Source of the DNA: Edaphochlamys debaryana
Lineage: Eukaryota; Chlorophyta; Chlorophyceae; Chlamydomonadales
Direction: 5' to 3'
Length of the DNA stretch: 64,000 nt
Assembly: GCA_016858145.1 (NCBI GenBank)
Contig: JAEHOE010000120.1
Coordinates: 124,001 to 188,000 of the forward strand
Of this stretch, positions 1-10,658 are shown in pieces (the first letter of the stretch is position 1; each line of letters begins with the position of its first letter). A model generated the notes under the pieces. The model saw only the letters and a list, made by a program, of their open reading frames with translations. It had not been told where the DNA came from and did not search any database. Position numbers and translations under genes: made by a program.

Positions 1-40
1 ACCACAACCCTCTCTGGCTGCCAACCCCTGCCAACCACAG

Positions 41-448
41 AAGAGCGGCGCGCCTTACGAAGCTTGCTTCGCTTCCGGCGACTGGCGCATGCTGCCAGTG
101 CTGCGGCGTGCCCAGGTGCCGCACGGCGACCCTCTGCGGCTAGTTGAGGAGGCCGTGGCCGCGGGTGCACCGCTGGCTGCGCTGCAGAGCCTGGCACCGG
201 AGAGCAGCCTCCAGCTGGACTGGGGCGCCGTGGAGGGGTGGGTGCAGGACCAGTCGCCCAAGGCAGCACGGAAGCACTACGCACACGAGTACCCGCACGT
301 GCTGGCGTGGGTGCAGGAGCGGCAGGCACAGGCCGCGGAGCCGAGGCGACAGGGGCAGGCCGCCGGAAAGAAGCGGGGGGCAGCGCACGGTGACGACTAC
401 GGTAGGTGCTTGTGCTGGCGGATTGGGGCGGATGAGCATGGCAGCTGA
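41..448 (+). CDS. Last exon of an F-box/ankyrin-like paralogue (5' part outside window)
   Basis: Only the terminal exon is present. An intron end (…CCAACCACAG) precedes it, and the frame runs 135 residues to TGA. It aligns with the last exons of the three paralogues downstream: a 'P-Y-x2-C…GDWRMLPVLRRAQVP' start, a 'GAPLAALQSLAP' repeat, then 'VLAWVQERQAQA' and a basic tail. In the paralogues this exon follows an F-box and ankyrin-like repeats, so this is read as the C-terminal repeat and tail of a substrate adaptor for an SCF-type ubiquitin ligase. The adaptor role is inferred from the family. Its tail lacks the Ser/Asp runs of copies 2 and 3. Confidence 0.6.
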   Translation, partial: KSGAPYEACFASGDWRMLPVLRRAQVPHGDPLRLVEEAVAAGAPLAALQSLAPESSLQLDWGAVEGWVQDQSPKAARKHYAHEYPHVLAWVQERQAQAAEPRRQGQAAGKKRGAAHGDDYGRCLCWRIGADEHGS

Positions 449-1373
449 CAGGGAAGTAGACATGGAGGCTGACGCTTCGGGCTGGGCGGGTAGCACGGTT
501 GGTTGGAGTGCTGTAGGGTTGGACTGAGCTGGGGGGCTGAGGGGTTTGCAAGTTGGCACGGCCGCGGAGGGTACACGCGACGGTGGGCGTGTCGGTTGGC
601 TTGCCCCATTGGCTTGGCACAGTGTTGCCCCGCGTGGTGGCAGTGGCGGAGTGCTGCAGTGGTGGACGGACTGGGGTATGTAGAGCGTCGCAGCTGGGAC
701 TGAGCGCGGCGGTGGGCTCAGCTCGGTTCTCAGCCCCGCTTGAGCACCCCTGGAGCAGGCGCGAGCACAGTGGGGACCTCAAACCAGCCCACGCAGCGGG
801 AGCCCCTTGCTGGCGCACTGCCCCGCCCGCACTTGATCTCGATTTTGCACCTGACGGCTGGAGGGTCCTGCCAGGAGGAAAGGGCCCCGTGTTTGGGGGA
901 GCTGCGTGGGGCGACGTGGGGGCGGTGGGGGACTTCGGGCGGGAGTTGGGCGGCGTGTTTGGGGGACCTGCGTGGGGGTCAGTTGGCCCACGCAAGGCGT
1001 GTTGGCGTGTCGGACACAGCTGTATGCTACCAGTCCTCAGCTAGTGCACCTCAGGTGCCCTAAGCAGGCAGTGTTGAGCTGCGTAGGCCGAGTCGTTGCC
1101 GAGTCAGCACAGAGCTGTGCGGCGAAGCAAGGCCGTACAGCAGAGTGGGCACCGGTCAAAGTCAGATCGCACGGATTGCACTGGTCAAAGTCGCACGCTG
1201 CTTCACACGAGTTGCTTGCCATATTCAGCATAGCATACTGCCCCTCGCTGCTCTTACAAATTTAGCTCGCCCGCACTGGCTACAGCCAGAGAGACGCAAA
1301 GCAACGCAACGCAGCTGAGCTCGAGCCGACCCGCTATGCAGCGACCAGGCGCTGCGATGGCCACAGCATAGTC
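449..1373. other. Intergenic spacer with a short local duplication
   Basis: No coding exon was recognised. Around 890-985 a phrase of about 20 bases (GTTTGGGGGA[G/C]CTGCGTGGGG) occurs twice about 65 bases apart, a small imperfect tandem duplication. The last 190 bases are less GC-rich and probably hold the promoter and 5' UTR of the next gene. Confidence 0.4.
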
Positions 1374-3584
1374 ATGCAGCCCGACTTGAAACGCTCCGAG
1401 ACCTGTGAGCAAACAACGTCGGCCCCGATGCCATCCTCCAACACCAGCCTTCCGGAAGGCAGGGCTGGTGGCGCGCTGGTCCGCCCGGCCGCCGCAGCGG
1501 TGCTGGCCAACGCCCGTCAGCACACTTCCTGTCTGCAGGCAGCGGCGCGGGGGCAGGCGCCACCAAGAGAGGAGGCATGTCCCGTCAGGGCAGCCGTGGC
1601 GCCTTCCCCGGAGTCCCCGGACCCCGGCCCCACGGACCCGTCCCGGCTGTGGATACCCGAACTGGTAGACCGCATCGCCTCCTCCCTCAGCCCCAACGAG
1701 GCGGTGTGCCTGCGCCTCGTGAGCCGGGACCTGGCCAGGGCCCTGCGGCACCGCACCGTGCTGAGCCTATCCCAGCCCGTGCCGCCCGAGGTCTTTGCCG
1801 CGCACTGGTCGCGGCCGGGGGCGTGCAAGGGCCTGACCCTGGCCCAGCGGCGTCAGCTCATCACCCTGACCGCCCGCAGCAACGTCGTGGCGAACCTGGA
1901 GGTGGCGGTGGCGGCGGCGGGACTGGCGCCGCGGCATGAGGACCTGGAGGCTGCGGCGGGGGCGGGCGCACTGGAGAGCTGCTGCTGGCTGGTCGGCTCG
2001 GGCCGGCTGCTGTGGCCGCCGGAGGAGGCATGGGCAAGGTTGCTCCGCGCCGCCGCTCGGGGCGGCCACAAGCGCGTGTGCAGCTGGTGCCTGGAGAGCT
2101 GCCCCTCGTTGCTGCGGACCTTCCATCGGATCGGGCGGGTGCCAGGGGAGTCGGCACTGCTGGCCGCCGCCCAGGGGGGGCACGCGGGGCTCGCCGAGGA
2201 ATTGGGGGCGGGGGCCGTCAAAGTCCCCGGTGCAGAAGGGGGCACGCTCGGGCGCCTCTGGCTCAGCCTCACCATTGAGGCCAACAAGGGCTGCGACCTG
2301 GGGGCCGTGAAGCGGCTGTGCAGCAAGGTGCCCTGGGCGCCCCAACGCTGGCCGGCTCAGGACATGCGGAGTGCGCTTGTCGTCGCAGTGCTCTCTCCCA
2401 CGCCCGACTGGCACGCCAAGGCCGAGCACTGGGCGGGGCTGGGGGCGGCGCTTCCGCCCGCAGAGGGGCAGCGGGCGCTGAGCAGCGTCCTGAGCTTGAC
2501 CGCAGAGAACTGGCAGGCGCGAGCCGAGTTCCTGCTAGCCCGCGGCGCCGTGGTGAGCCCCCAGTGCTATCCGGGGGCTGCCGGGGCGCCAGTGGGCGCC
2601 GTGGAGCAGCGCTTCGACTGGCTCAAGGCTCACGGGGTCGGGCCCGGGCCTCATCTCTCCGAGCTGATCGGGACAGTGACCGCAGCGGGCGATACCGCCG
2701 CGCTGGCCTGGCTGCTGGCGGAGGCGGCCGCGGGGGGCCAGGTGGGGCCTCAGCTGCTCAGCTTGTTGGGCGCAGCCAAGCAGGCGGCCAAGGCGGGGCA
2801 CCTCGAGGTGCTGCAGCTCCTGACCGCAGCCAAGTGCGTTACGCTGGGGGCCAGAGCCATGCCGGCCCTCGCTAACGCCGCGGCATCGGGCGGCCAGCTG
2901 GCGGTCCTGCAGTGGGCCGCGGCGGCCTCTAGCGATGCCCTGTCCTCGCCGGTTCCCTTCGCCGCCGCCGCCTCAACGGGTAGCGTCGAGATGCTGCGGT
3001 GGCTGCTCCAGCGGGGCTGCTCCATGCAGGCTGGGGCGTGGGCAGCAGCGGCCCGGTCGGGCTGCGAGGCTGCTGTGGAGCTGCTGGCGGAGCTGGGCTG
3101 CCCCAAGCCGGTGAGGGGGCTGCGTGAGCTGTAGTCGAGAGGCCAACGAGGATTCAGCACGTCGCGTTGATCCAGCACAGGAGTGACTCAGCGCACCAGT
3201 TCAGGCCTGACCCTTCTTGCCCCCTCTCGCCGCCCGCAGGAGGATGGATCGCCGTACCACTCCTGCATGGAGGTCGGCGACTGGCGCCTTCTGTCTGTGC
3301 TGCGGCGGGCCGAAGTGCCGCTGGGCAGCCCGCAGCTGCTCTTCCAGAAGGCGGTGGCCTCGGGCGCACCCCTGGCCGCGCTGCAGGGTCTGGCGCCGTG
3401 GAGCAGCCTCGGACTGCACTGGAAGGCCGTGGAGAAGGCGGTGGTGGCGGGGCTGGCCGACTGGCCCAACGACTCCGATAAGGTGCTGGCGTGGGTGCGG
3501 GAGCAGCGGACGCAGGCGGCAGGCACGCAGCGGCAAGGGCAGGCCGCCCAGCGGAAGCGGGGACCACGGGCTGGGAGCCGGTAG
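1374..3584 (+). CDS. F-box/ankyrin-like repeat protein, array copy 1
   Basis: Two exons, 1374-3110 and 3240-3584, join in phase 0 (donor CCG|GTGAGG, acceptor CGCCCGCAG|GAG) to give 693 residues. An F-box-like helix bundle lies at about residues 91-130 (LWIPELVDRIASSLSPNEA then LRLVSRDLARAL). The rest is helical repeats of ankyrin type, for example 'AAKAGHLEVLQLL', 'AAASGGQLAVLQWA' and 'AAASTGSVEMLRWLLQRGC'. The last exon adds one more repeat and a basic tail. Such proteins normally link a target to SKP1/cullin ubiquitin ligases through the F-box, with the repeats binding the target; the target here is unknown. The ATG at 1374 is the first in-frame start. It lacks the SSKRRK start of copies 2 and 3. 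This is the intact template for the 3' part of copy 3. Confidence 0.75.
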
Positions 3585-4326
3585 CGTCAACAGCAGTCGA
3601 ACGCCCAGCACGGGGAGGCAAGGCAAGGCGGCCTGGCAAGTATGCCGCGGTGACTGCCAGGGTGCTTCTACTTGAGGAGAAGGATGCTGGGCCACGAGGC
3701 TTGATGGGGCTGAGACGGTCTTGTGGTGTCAAGCCGGGCAGTTGACTGGTTGACGTTGGCTGGTGCTCAGTCTTTGACAAGGGATGGCTGGCGGGCGAGG
3801 GGGCACTGGTGGGATTGACTAGGAGCTCGGGGGCACAGGGCTGCGCGGGCGTGTGTTTAGGATGCGTAGGGTCGGCGCGTGATAAGTATTGGTGCAGTCG
3901 TGTGTGGGACCCTTGCCGCTAGGCTGGTGATGCTTATAAACTTTAGCGTACGTGAGGGTGGGAAGGTCGGTTGGTTGTTGTAAGCTCGAGCAAGAGGGCC
4001 TAAGTGGCGGTGGTGACCGGCGAGGCAAGTGAGGGCGCAGGGTTGATCATGGCACGGGGGACAGGTACAGATGGCAAGCGGCGGGGTAGGGGGGCCGTGG
4101 AGCCGGGCGGCCGGTACACGCGCCGGAGGGCGTGTCGGATTAAGCCGACGAGTGGCCCAGAGATCCTTCCTACTGTAATTGCCGCATACAAGAGCCTTTA
4201 CTTCATAGCGCTCTGTAGCTCTCTGCAAGCCAGAAGGCTGCCTCCCATCTTTGGCGCCCAAACGCGTTTGCAAGCGGCTGAGCCACAGACCTCACGCTGT
4301 GCCTTCACTGCGACTTGCTATAACCC
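3585..4326. other. Spacer; its 3' part is a duplicated promoter block
   Basis: No gene was seen. From about 4115 to the next start codon the sequence is nearly the same as 7785-7988, upstream of copy 3. Landmarks are 'GTGTCGGATTAAGCCGACGA', 'GCCGCATACAAGAG' and 'CATCTTTGGCGCCCAAACGC'. The block contains TGTAA at 4174, the usual algal poly(A) signal, so it may hold both the 3' end of copy 1 and the promoter of copy 2. Confidence 0.5.
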
Positions 4327-6815
4327 ATGCACTCATCAAAGAGACGCAAAGGACCAGAGGAAGCCCGTGTTTTAGCGACCGAAGCTCGTGATGGCCCCAT
4401 TGCTAGCTCGGTCCGCGCGCTAAGAGGAGCAGCAGACATGGGCAGCGCATCGTGCACGGACATACGTCCGCGTTCTGACGGAGTTCCAGGTCCGGCGCAT
4501 GTGCTGGAGCCACAGACGTGTCCGCTGCCGGCCATGCCGGCTCCAGCACCATCCTCCAGCGCGGCTGGTGGCGCGCTGGCCCGCCTGGCTGCCGCAGCGG
4601 TGCTGGCCAACTCCCGGCAGCACACGTCCTGGCTACAGGCAGCGGCTCCTGTGCCGGTAGAGGAGGCAAGTCCCGCCAGGGCATCCCTGTCCCGGAGCCC
4701 CGAGTCCCCAGACCCCGCCCCCGCGGACCCCTCTCGGCTGTGGTTTCCCGACTTGGTAGAGCGCATCGCCGCCTTCCTCAGCCCTCACGAGGTGGCGGGC
4801 CTGAGGCTCGTGAGCAAGGAGGCTGCACGGCTGCTCCGGGGCCGTGCGGCTCTTAGCCTGTCCCAGCCCGTGCCGCCTGAGGTCTTTGCGGCGCACTGGG
4901 CGCGGCCGGGGGCGTGCAAGGGCCTGACGCTGGCCCAGCGGCGTCAGCTCATCACCCTGACCGCCCGCAGCAACGTCGTGGCGAACCTGGAGGTGGCGGT
5001 GGCGGCGGCGGGGCTGGCGCCGCGGCACGAGGACCTGGAGGCTGCAGCGGGAGCGGGCGCACTGGAGAGCTGCATATGGCTATGGGACTGGGGTCCCCTC
5101 GTCGACAAGTCCGGGCAGGTACCGTGGCCGCCGGAGGCGCCCTGGAAGCGCCTGATCTGTCTCGCTGCCCACGGGGGTCACACACGCGTGTGCGAGTGGT
5201 GCCTGGAGATGTGCCCATCCGTGGCACTCGGTTACTCGGAGCGCGTAGGGGTGGAGTTCGCTGCGCTTTGTGCTGCCGACGCGGGGCACGCGAGCCTTGC
5301 AGAGCAGCTGGCGGCGGTAGATGTGGTGCGCTACAACGTGAAGAGGCGCAAGCCTGAGCTGCGGGAGCTCTGGCGGCGGATTGTCGTGCAAGCCAACGCG
5401 GGCTGCGACCTGGGCACTGTGGTGGCGCTGTCCAAGAAGATGCGCGACGCGCCCCATTCGTGGCCCCACAGCGACCTGAGCGATGCGCTAAAGGCCTCGG
5501 TGCTGACGCCAATGCCCGACTGGCGGGCGAAAGCCGCGCACTGGAAGGGGCTGGGGGCGAAGCTGACGCGCGCGGAGCGGGATTGGGTCCTTTGTCAAGT
5601 CCTGGAGAGGCCCCTGGCTCACTGGAAGGGCCGGGCAAAGTTCCTGCTGTCAGGAGGCGCGCGGCCCTCCGGCAAGTGCTACCAGGCCGCTGCAGCTGCG
5701 CCGGTGGGCGCCGTGGAGGAGCGCTTCGCCTGGCTCAAGGCACGTGGCTGCGGCCCTGGGAAGCAGCTCCCTCACCTCATCACGACAGCCATCGCAACAG
5801 GCGACACCGGTGCGCTGGCATGGCTGCTGGCTGAGGCAGGCCAGCCAGGACGGCAGGCGTTCGGCTGTCTGGGCACGGCCAAGAAGGCGGCGGCGGCGGG
5901 GCACCTCGGGGTGCTGAAGACCCTGCAGGGCGCGGGGCGCTTGGGGTCCTCGACTGGAGCCATGGAGGCCCTGGCCAGCGCCGCGGCATCGGGCGGCCAG
6001 CTGGCGGTCCTGCAGTGGGCGGCGGAGGCGATGTCCGACAAAGCCCTGTCCTCGCTGGGGCTCTTCACCGCCGCCGCCGGGTCGGGCAACGTCGAGATGC
6101 TGCGGTGGCTGCTCCAGCGGGGCTGCCCCATGTACTCCGGCGCCTGGTCGGCGGCGATCCGGTCGGGCTGTGAGGCTGCCTTGGAGCTGCTGGAAGAGCT
6201 GGGCTGCCCACAGCCGGTGAGGGGCACTGGAGGCTGCTTGACCTCTGCCATCATGCGGGGCTGCATATCTTTGCATATGATAGCCCCCAGCCGAGGCGGG
6301 CCATAAGGATTATCTTGTGCTGTGTGCTTGAACTCCTTCCGCTCGGTATATCCATGCAGGAGTGTGGAACGCCGTACCGCCTGGCTGTGCGCGTCCGCGA
6401 GTGGCGTATGCTGCCCATCCTGCTGCGGGCCGGGGTCCCGCTCGGGCCTGCCCAGGAGCTCGTCAAGAGCGCGGCGTACTGCGGCGCACCCCTGGCCACC
6501 CTGCAGGGCCTGGTGCGGGGGCTAGACACGCACCTCGACTGGGACGCCCTGGCCGCGGCAGCCCGCGCTGGAGTCAGGGAGCCGGGGCGGCGGGGAGATG
6601 GCGACATCATGGTGCTGGCATGGATGCGGCAGAGGAGGGAGCAGGCGCTGGCGGAGGGGTGGCAGCCCACGCCGCCGAGGCAGCCGAAGCCAGTGCGCAA
6701 GAAGGCGAAACCTTGGCTGCTGGAGTCGGAGACGAGCTCGGGATCAGACTCAGATTCGGACTCAGACTCAGACCTGGACGTCTCGCTCCATCGGTGGATT
6801 CGCAGCCGGGGTTAG
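4327..6815 (+). CDS. F-box/ankyrin-like repeat protein, array copy 2
   Basis: Two exons, 4327-6216 and 6360-6815, join in phase 0 (donor CAGCCG|GTGAGG, acceptor CCATGCAG|GAG) and give 781 residues. The start (MHSSKRRK) resembles a nuclear localisation signal. The F-box is at about 138-177 (LWFPDLVERIAAFLSPHEV then LRLVSKEAARLL). Ankyrin-like repeats follow, ending in 'GNVEMLRWLLQRGCPMYSGA'. The tail after the last repeat carries a run of Ser-Asp dipeptides (about residues 760-770), typical of casein kinase 2 substrates. It is probably an SCF adaptor by family; no substrate can be named. The first 440 bases of coding sequence and the promoter are shared closely with copy 3. Confidence 0.75.
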
Positions 6816-7988
6816 CGGCAGGCAACTGGCACATTGCCGGGGAGCCGTGCGATACGTGCATGGGTGGGCAGAATTTGGACGAGATGTTGTGGCGCTTGAC
6901 AGTTGTTGGCAGTTTCTCTGGGGGTGGGGCTAAGGAGGTCAGCGTGGACGGCTTGCGCAAACCGTCGGGCATGGCAAGCAGCGGGCGAGGTTGCGTGACG
7001 GCAGCGCTGGTGGGCACATAAGTAGTCCAGGACGGAGTGCGGATCGGTGCTTGGGTAGAGTAGACGGGTACTGCGGGTGGCGTTGGGCGTGGCGGGGAGC
7101 GGACGAGGGGGGGCCGGTGAGTTTGATTGGGTAGTTCGGTGATGCTTCAGGACTTGAGCGTCCGTGCATGTGGGCAGGTGGGTTGGTTGGGGCCGTCGGT
7201 GGGCCCAGAGTAGGCGGGCCCCGCGGGTGCGGCCGGGGGTTCCGAGGGGTTCCTATGCAGGGGCCGTGCAGCGTAGTCCGGACGACGACAAAAGGAGAGT
7301 TCTGGGGGTTCTGTGCTCGCAGGGGCCGTCGGGGGGGTACTGCACGCGGGGCGACACGGGTGACGTCGTGCTGCTTGGCGCCGAAGTTTGACCGGAGGTC
7401 TTCCTTGCTTTATCCTGCATACAAGAGCCTTTTACTCCATCACCAAGCTGTAGATCTGTGCAAGCCGCGAGGCGTCTCCCAAATTTGGCGCGGCAATTGA
7501 GGGCGCAGGGTTGATCATGGCATCGGCCGCACGGGGACAGGCACAGATGGCAAGCGGGCGAGGTTGCTTGACGGCAGCGCTGGTGGGGGAAATAGGGGCA
7601 CATAAGTACGAGTAGTTCAGGACGGCGTGGGCCTCGGTATTTGGGTAGAGTAGACGGGTACTGCGGGTGGGGCTTCTGCGTGTGGGGCCGGGGGGTGGCT
7701 GCGGGTCAGGGACGACACAGGTGGCTGCGGGGGTCGCGGAGCCGACCATGGCACGGCTGCGGCGGTGGGCGTGTCATTGCTTGCGCCGGAGGGCGTGTCG
7801 GATTAAGCCGACGAGTGGCCAGAGATCCTTCCTACTGTAATTGCCGCATACAAGAGACGTTACTCCATAGCGCTCTGTAGCTCTCTGCAAGCCAGAAGGC
7901 TGCCTCCCATCTTTGGCGCCCAAACGCATTGGCGAGCGGCTGAGCCTCAGACCTCACATTGTACCTTCACTGCGAGTCGCCATAACCC
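6816..7988. repeat. Intergenic region built of duplicated blocks
   Basis: Two segments repeat each other. One is about 6970-7090 (GGGCGAGGTTGCGTGACGGCA … GGGTAGAGTAGACGGGTACTG) and the other about 7550-7680. A diverged third copy of the family promoter lies at 7385-7530 (CATACAAGAGCC … GCAAGCC … TTTGGCGC, then GGGCGCAGGGTTGATCATGG, also at 4033). The good promoter copy is 7785-7988. This looks like repeated unequal crossover between copies 2 and 3. No ORF is convincing. Confidence 0.6.
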
Positions 7989-10658
7989 ATGCGTTCATCA
8001 AAGAGACGCAAAGTACCAGAGGAAGCCCTCGCTGCAGCGACCGACGCTCGCGATGGCCCCATTGCTAGCTCGGTCCGCGCGCTAAGAGGAGCAGCAGCCA
8101 TGGCCAACGCATCTTGCACGGACGTGCATCAGCGAGCTACCGGAGTTCCAGGTCCGGCGCAGGCGCTGGAGCCACAGACGTGCCCGCTGCCGGCCATGCC
8201 GGCTCCAGCACCATCCTCCAGCGCGGCTGGTGGCGCGCTGGCCCGCCTGGCTGCCGCAGCGGTGCTGGCCAACTCCCGGCAGCACACGTCCTGGCTACAG
8301 GCAGCGGCTCCTGTGCCGGTAGAGGAGGCAAGTCCCGCCAGGGCATCCCTGTCCCGGAGCCCCGAGTCCCCAGACCCCGCCCCCGCGGACCCCTCTCAGC
8401 TGTGGGTTCCCGACCTGGTAGAGCGCATCGCCGCCTTCCTCAGCCCTCACGAGGTGGTGGGCCTGAGGCTCGTGAGCAAGGAGGCTGCACGGCTGCTCCG
8501 GGGCCGTGCGGCTCTTAGCCTGTCCCAGCCCGTGCCGCCTGAGGTCTTCGCCGCGCACTGGTCGAGGCTGGGGGCGTGCAAGGGCCTGACGCTGGCCCAG
8601 CGGCGTCAGCTCATCACCCTGACCGCCCGCAGCAACGTCGTGGCGAACCTGGAGGTGGCGGTGGCGGCGGCGGGGCTGGCGCCGCGGCATGAGGACCTGG
8701 AGGCTGCGGCGGGGGCGGGCGCACTGGAGAGCTGCCGCTGGCTGGTCGGCTCGGGCCGGCTGCTGTGGCCGCCGGAGGAGGCATGGGCAAGGTTGCTCCG
8801 CGCCGCCGCTCGGGGCGGCCACAAGCGCGTGTGCCGCTGGTGCCTGAAGAGCTTCCTCTTCCTGACGCAAAGCGGTTGGACGCTTGCAGCAGTGTCAGGG
8901 GCGGTGGAGCTTGCCGCTAGCGCAGGCCACGTGAGGCTCGCCAAGAAGCTCGGAGCGGAGTCGGCGACGGCCCTGGCAGCGCGGGGGCTCGCGCCGGACG
9001 ACCTATGGCGCCGCACCGCTGTCCAGGCCAACGGGGGCTGCGACCTGCGCACCGTGAGGCGGCTGTGCAGGAAGGTGCCCTGGGCGCCCGAGGGCTGGCC
9101 GGCGCAGGACAAGCGGGATGCGCTTGTCGCCGCGCTGCGGTCACAAACGCCCGACTGGTGGGCCAAGGCGGAGTACTGGGCGGGGTTGGGGGCGACGCTT
9201 ACGCCCGACGAGCAGCGGTGGGCTCTGGACAGTGCCCTGTACCTGCCCGCGGCGGATTGGCAGGAGCGGGTAGAGTTCCTCATGGCCCGCGGCGCGGTGC
9301 TGTTCCCCCCGTGCTGCCTTGCGGCTGCCGGGGCGCCGATTGGCGCCAAAGAGCAGCGCCTCGCCTGGCTCAAGGCCATCGGGCTTGGGCTCGGGCCTTA
9401 CCTTCCCGAGCTCATCGGGACAGTCATTGGAGCGGGCGATACCGGCGCGCTGGCCTGGCTGCTGGCAGAGGTGGCCGTGACGAGGCAGCGCCCCTACAAC
9501 CTGAGCGACACAGCGGCCAAGGCGGGGCACCTCGAGGTGCTGCAGCTCCTGACCGCAGCCAAGTGCGTTACGCTGGGGGCCAGAGCCATGCCGGCCCTCG
9601 CTAACGCCGCGGCATCGGGCGGCCAGCTGGCGGTCCTGCAGTGGGCCGCGGCGGCCTCTAGCGATGCCCTGTCCTCGCCGGTTCCCTTCGCCGCCGCCGC
9701 CTCAACGGGTAGCGTCGAGATGCTGCGGTGGCTGCTCCAGCGGGGCTGCTCCATGCAGGCTGGGGCGTAAGCAGCAGCGGCCCGGTCGGGCTGCGAGGCT
9801 GCTGTGGAGCTGCTGGCGGAGCTGGGCTGCCCACAACCGGTAAGCATTGGAAACGCAAGGGCCTTCGCTTCCAAGATCCGTACCTTCGCCCTGAAAGCAC
9901 AATCCTTGCCCGCTGCTATACCCTGCCATTCGCAGACGAACGGAGAGCCATACCGGGCAGCTGCGCAGGCCGGTGACTGGCGCATGCTGCCACTGCTGCG
10001 ACGGGCCCAGGTGCCGCTTCGCGCAGAGCGGATCCTCTACAACCTCGCCGTGGCTGAGGGCGCGCCGCTCGCCACGATCCAGTGGCTGCTGCCGTTACCG
10101 GGGAGCAGCGGGCGCCAGCCCAACTGGCATGCCGTGGTGGTGGCTGCGCGCCAGCGGTGGTCCAAGACCCAAGATGCAGCGCGCAGGAAAGCCGCGGCGG
10201 GTGGCAAGAAGGCCAGGGCTGAGGCGAGCGAGGCGGAGGCGGAGGAGCCCTGTGAGGATGCGCGGGTGCTGGCGTGGGCGCGGGAGCAGTGGGCGCTGGA
10301 GGGGGTCAGGCAGCAAGAGGCGCTGGCTGCGGCGAAGAAGCGGCAGGAGAAACGGCGGGCTCAGCGCGAGGAGTCCATACGGCAGCAGCTGCTCAGGGCA
10401 GCGGAGAGGAAGGCGGCGCGCGAGGCGGCGCCGCCGGGTGCAGGGTCGGACTCGGACTCGTCCGATGCAGAGCCGCCGCTCCCGAGGTGGCCGCCGCCCG
10501 ACTCGGACTCGTCGTCAGAATCGGACATGTGGCCCCCCAAGGGGAAGAACCGACGGTGGCGCTACGCGCTGGAGGCGAGGCCGCGGCTCCGCCTGCCCAT
10601 GATGCGCCTGAACGGCACGTTCCGTCCCTACGGGGTGTACTGGGACTGGGGCTCTTAG
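7989..10658 (+). CDS. F-box/ankyrin-like repeat protein, array copy 3, with in-frame stop
   Basis: Exon 1 is 7989-9839 and exon 2 is 9936-10658 (donor CAACCG|GTAAGC, acceptor CATTCGCAG|ACG). They would encode 857 residues, but codon 594 is TAA (9768-9770). The matching codon in copy 1 is TGG (3039-3041). As it stands the product is 593 residues, with the F-box and most repeats but without the last repeat and tail. Downstream sequence is still clean: 'GEPYRAAAQAGDWRMLPLLRR', a charged coiled-coil segment rich in Glu/Lys/Arg, Ser-Asp clusters and a basic end. The change also creates GTAAGC, a good splice donor, but using it shifts the frame of exon 2. It is either a recent pseudogene or a truncated adaptor. 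Confidence 0.65.
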
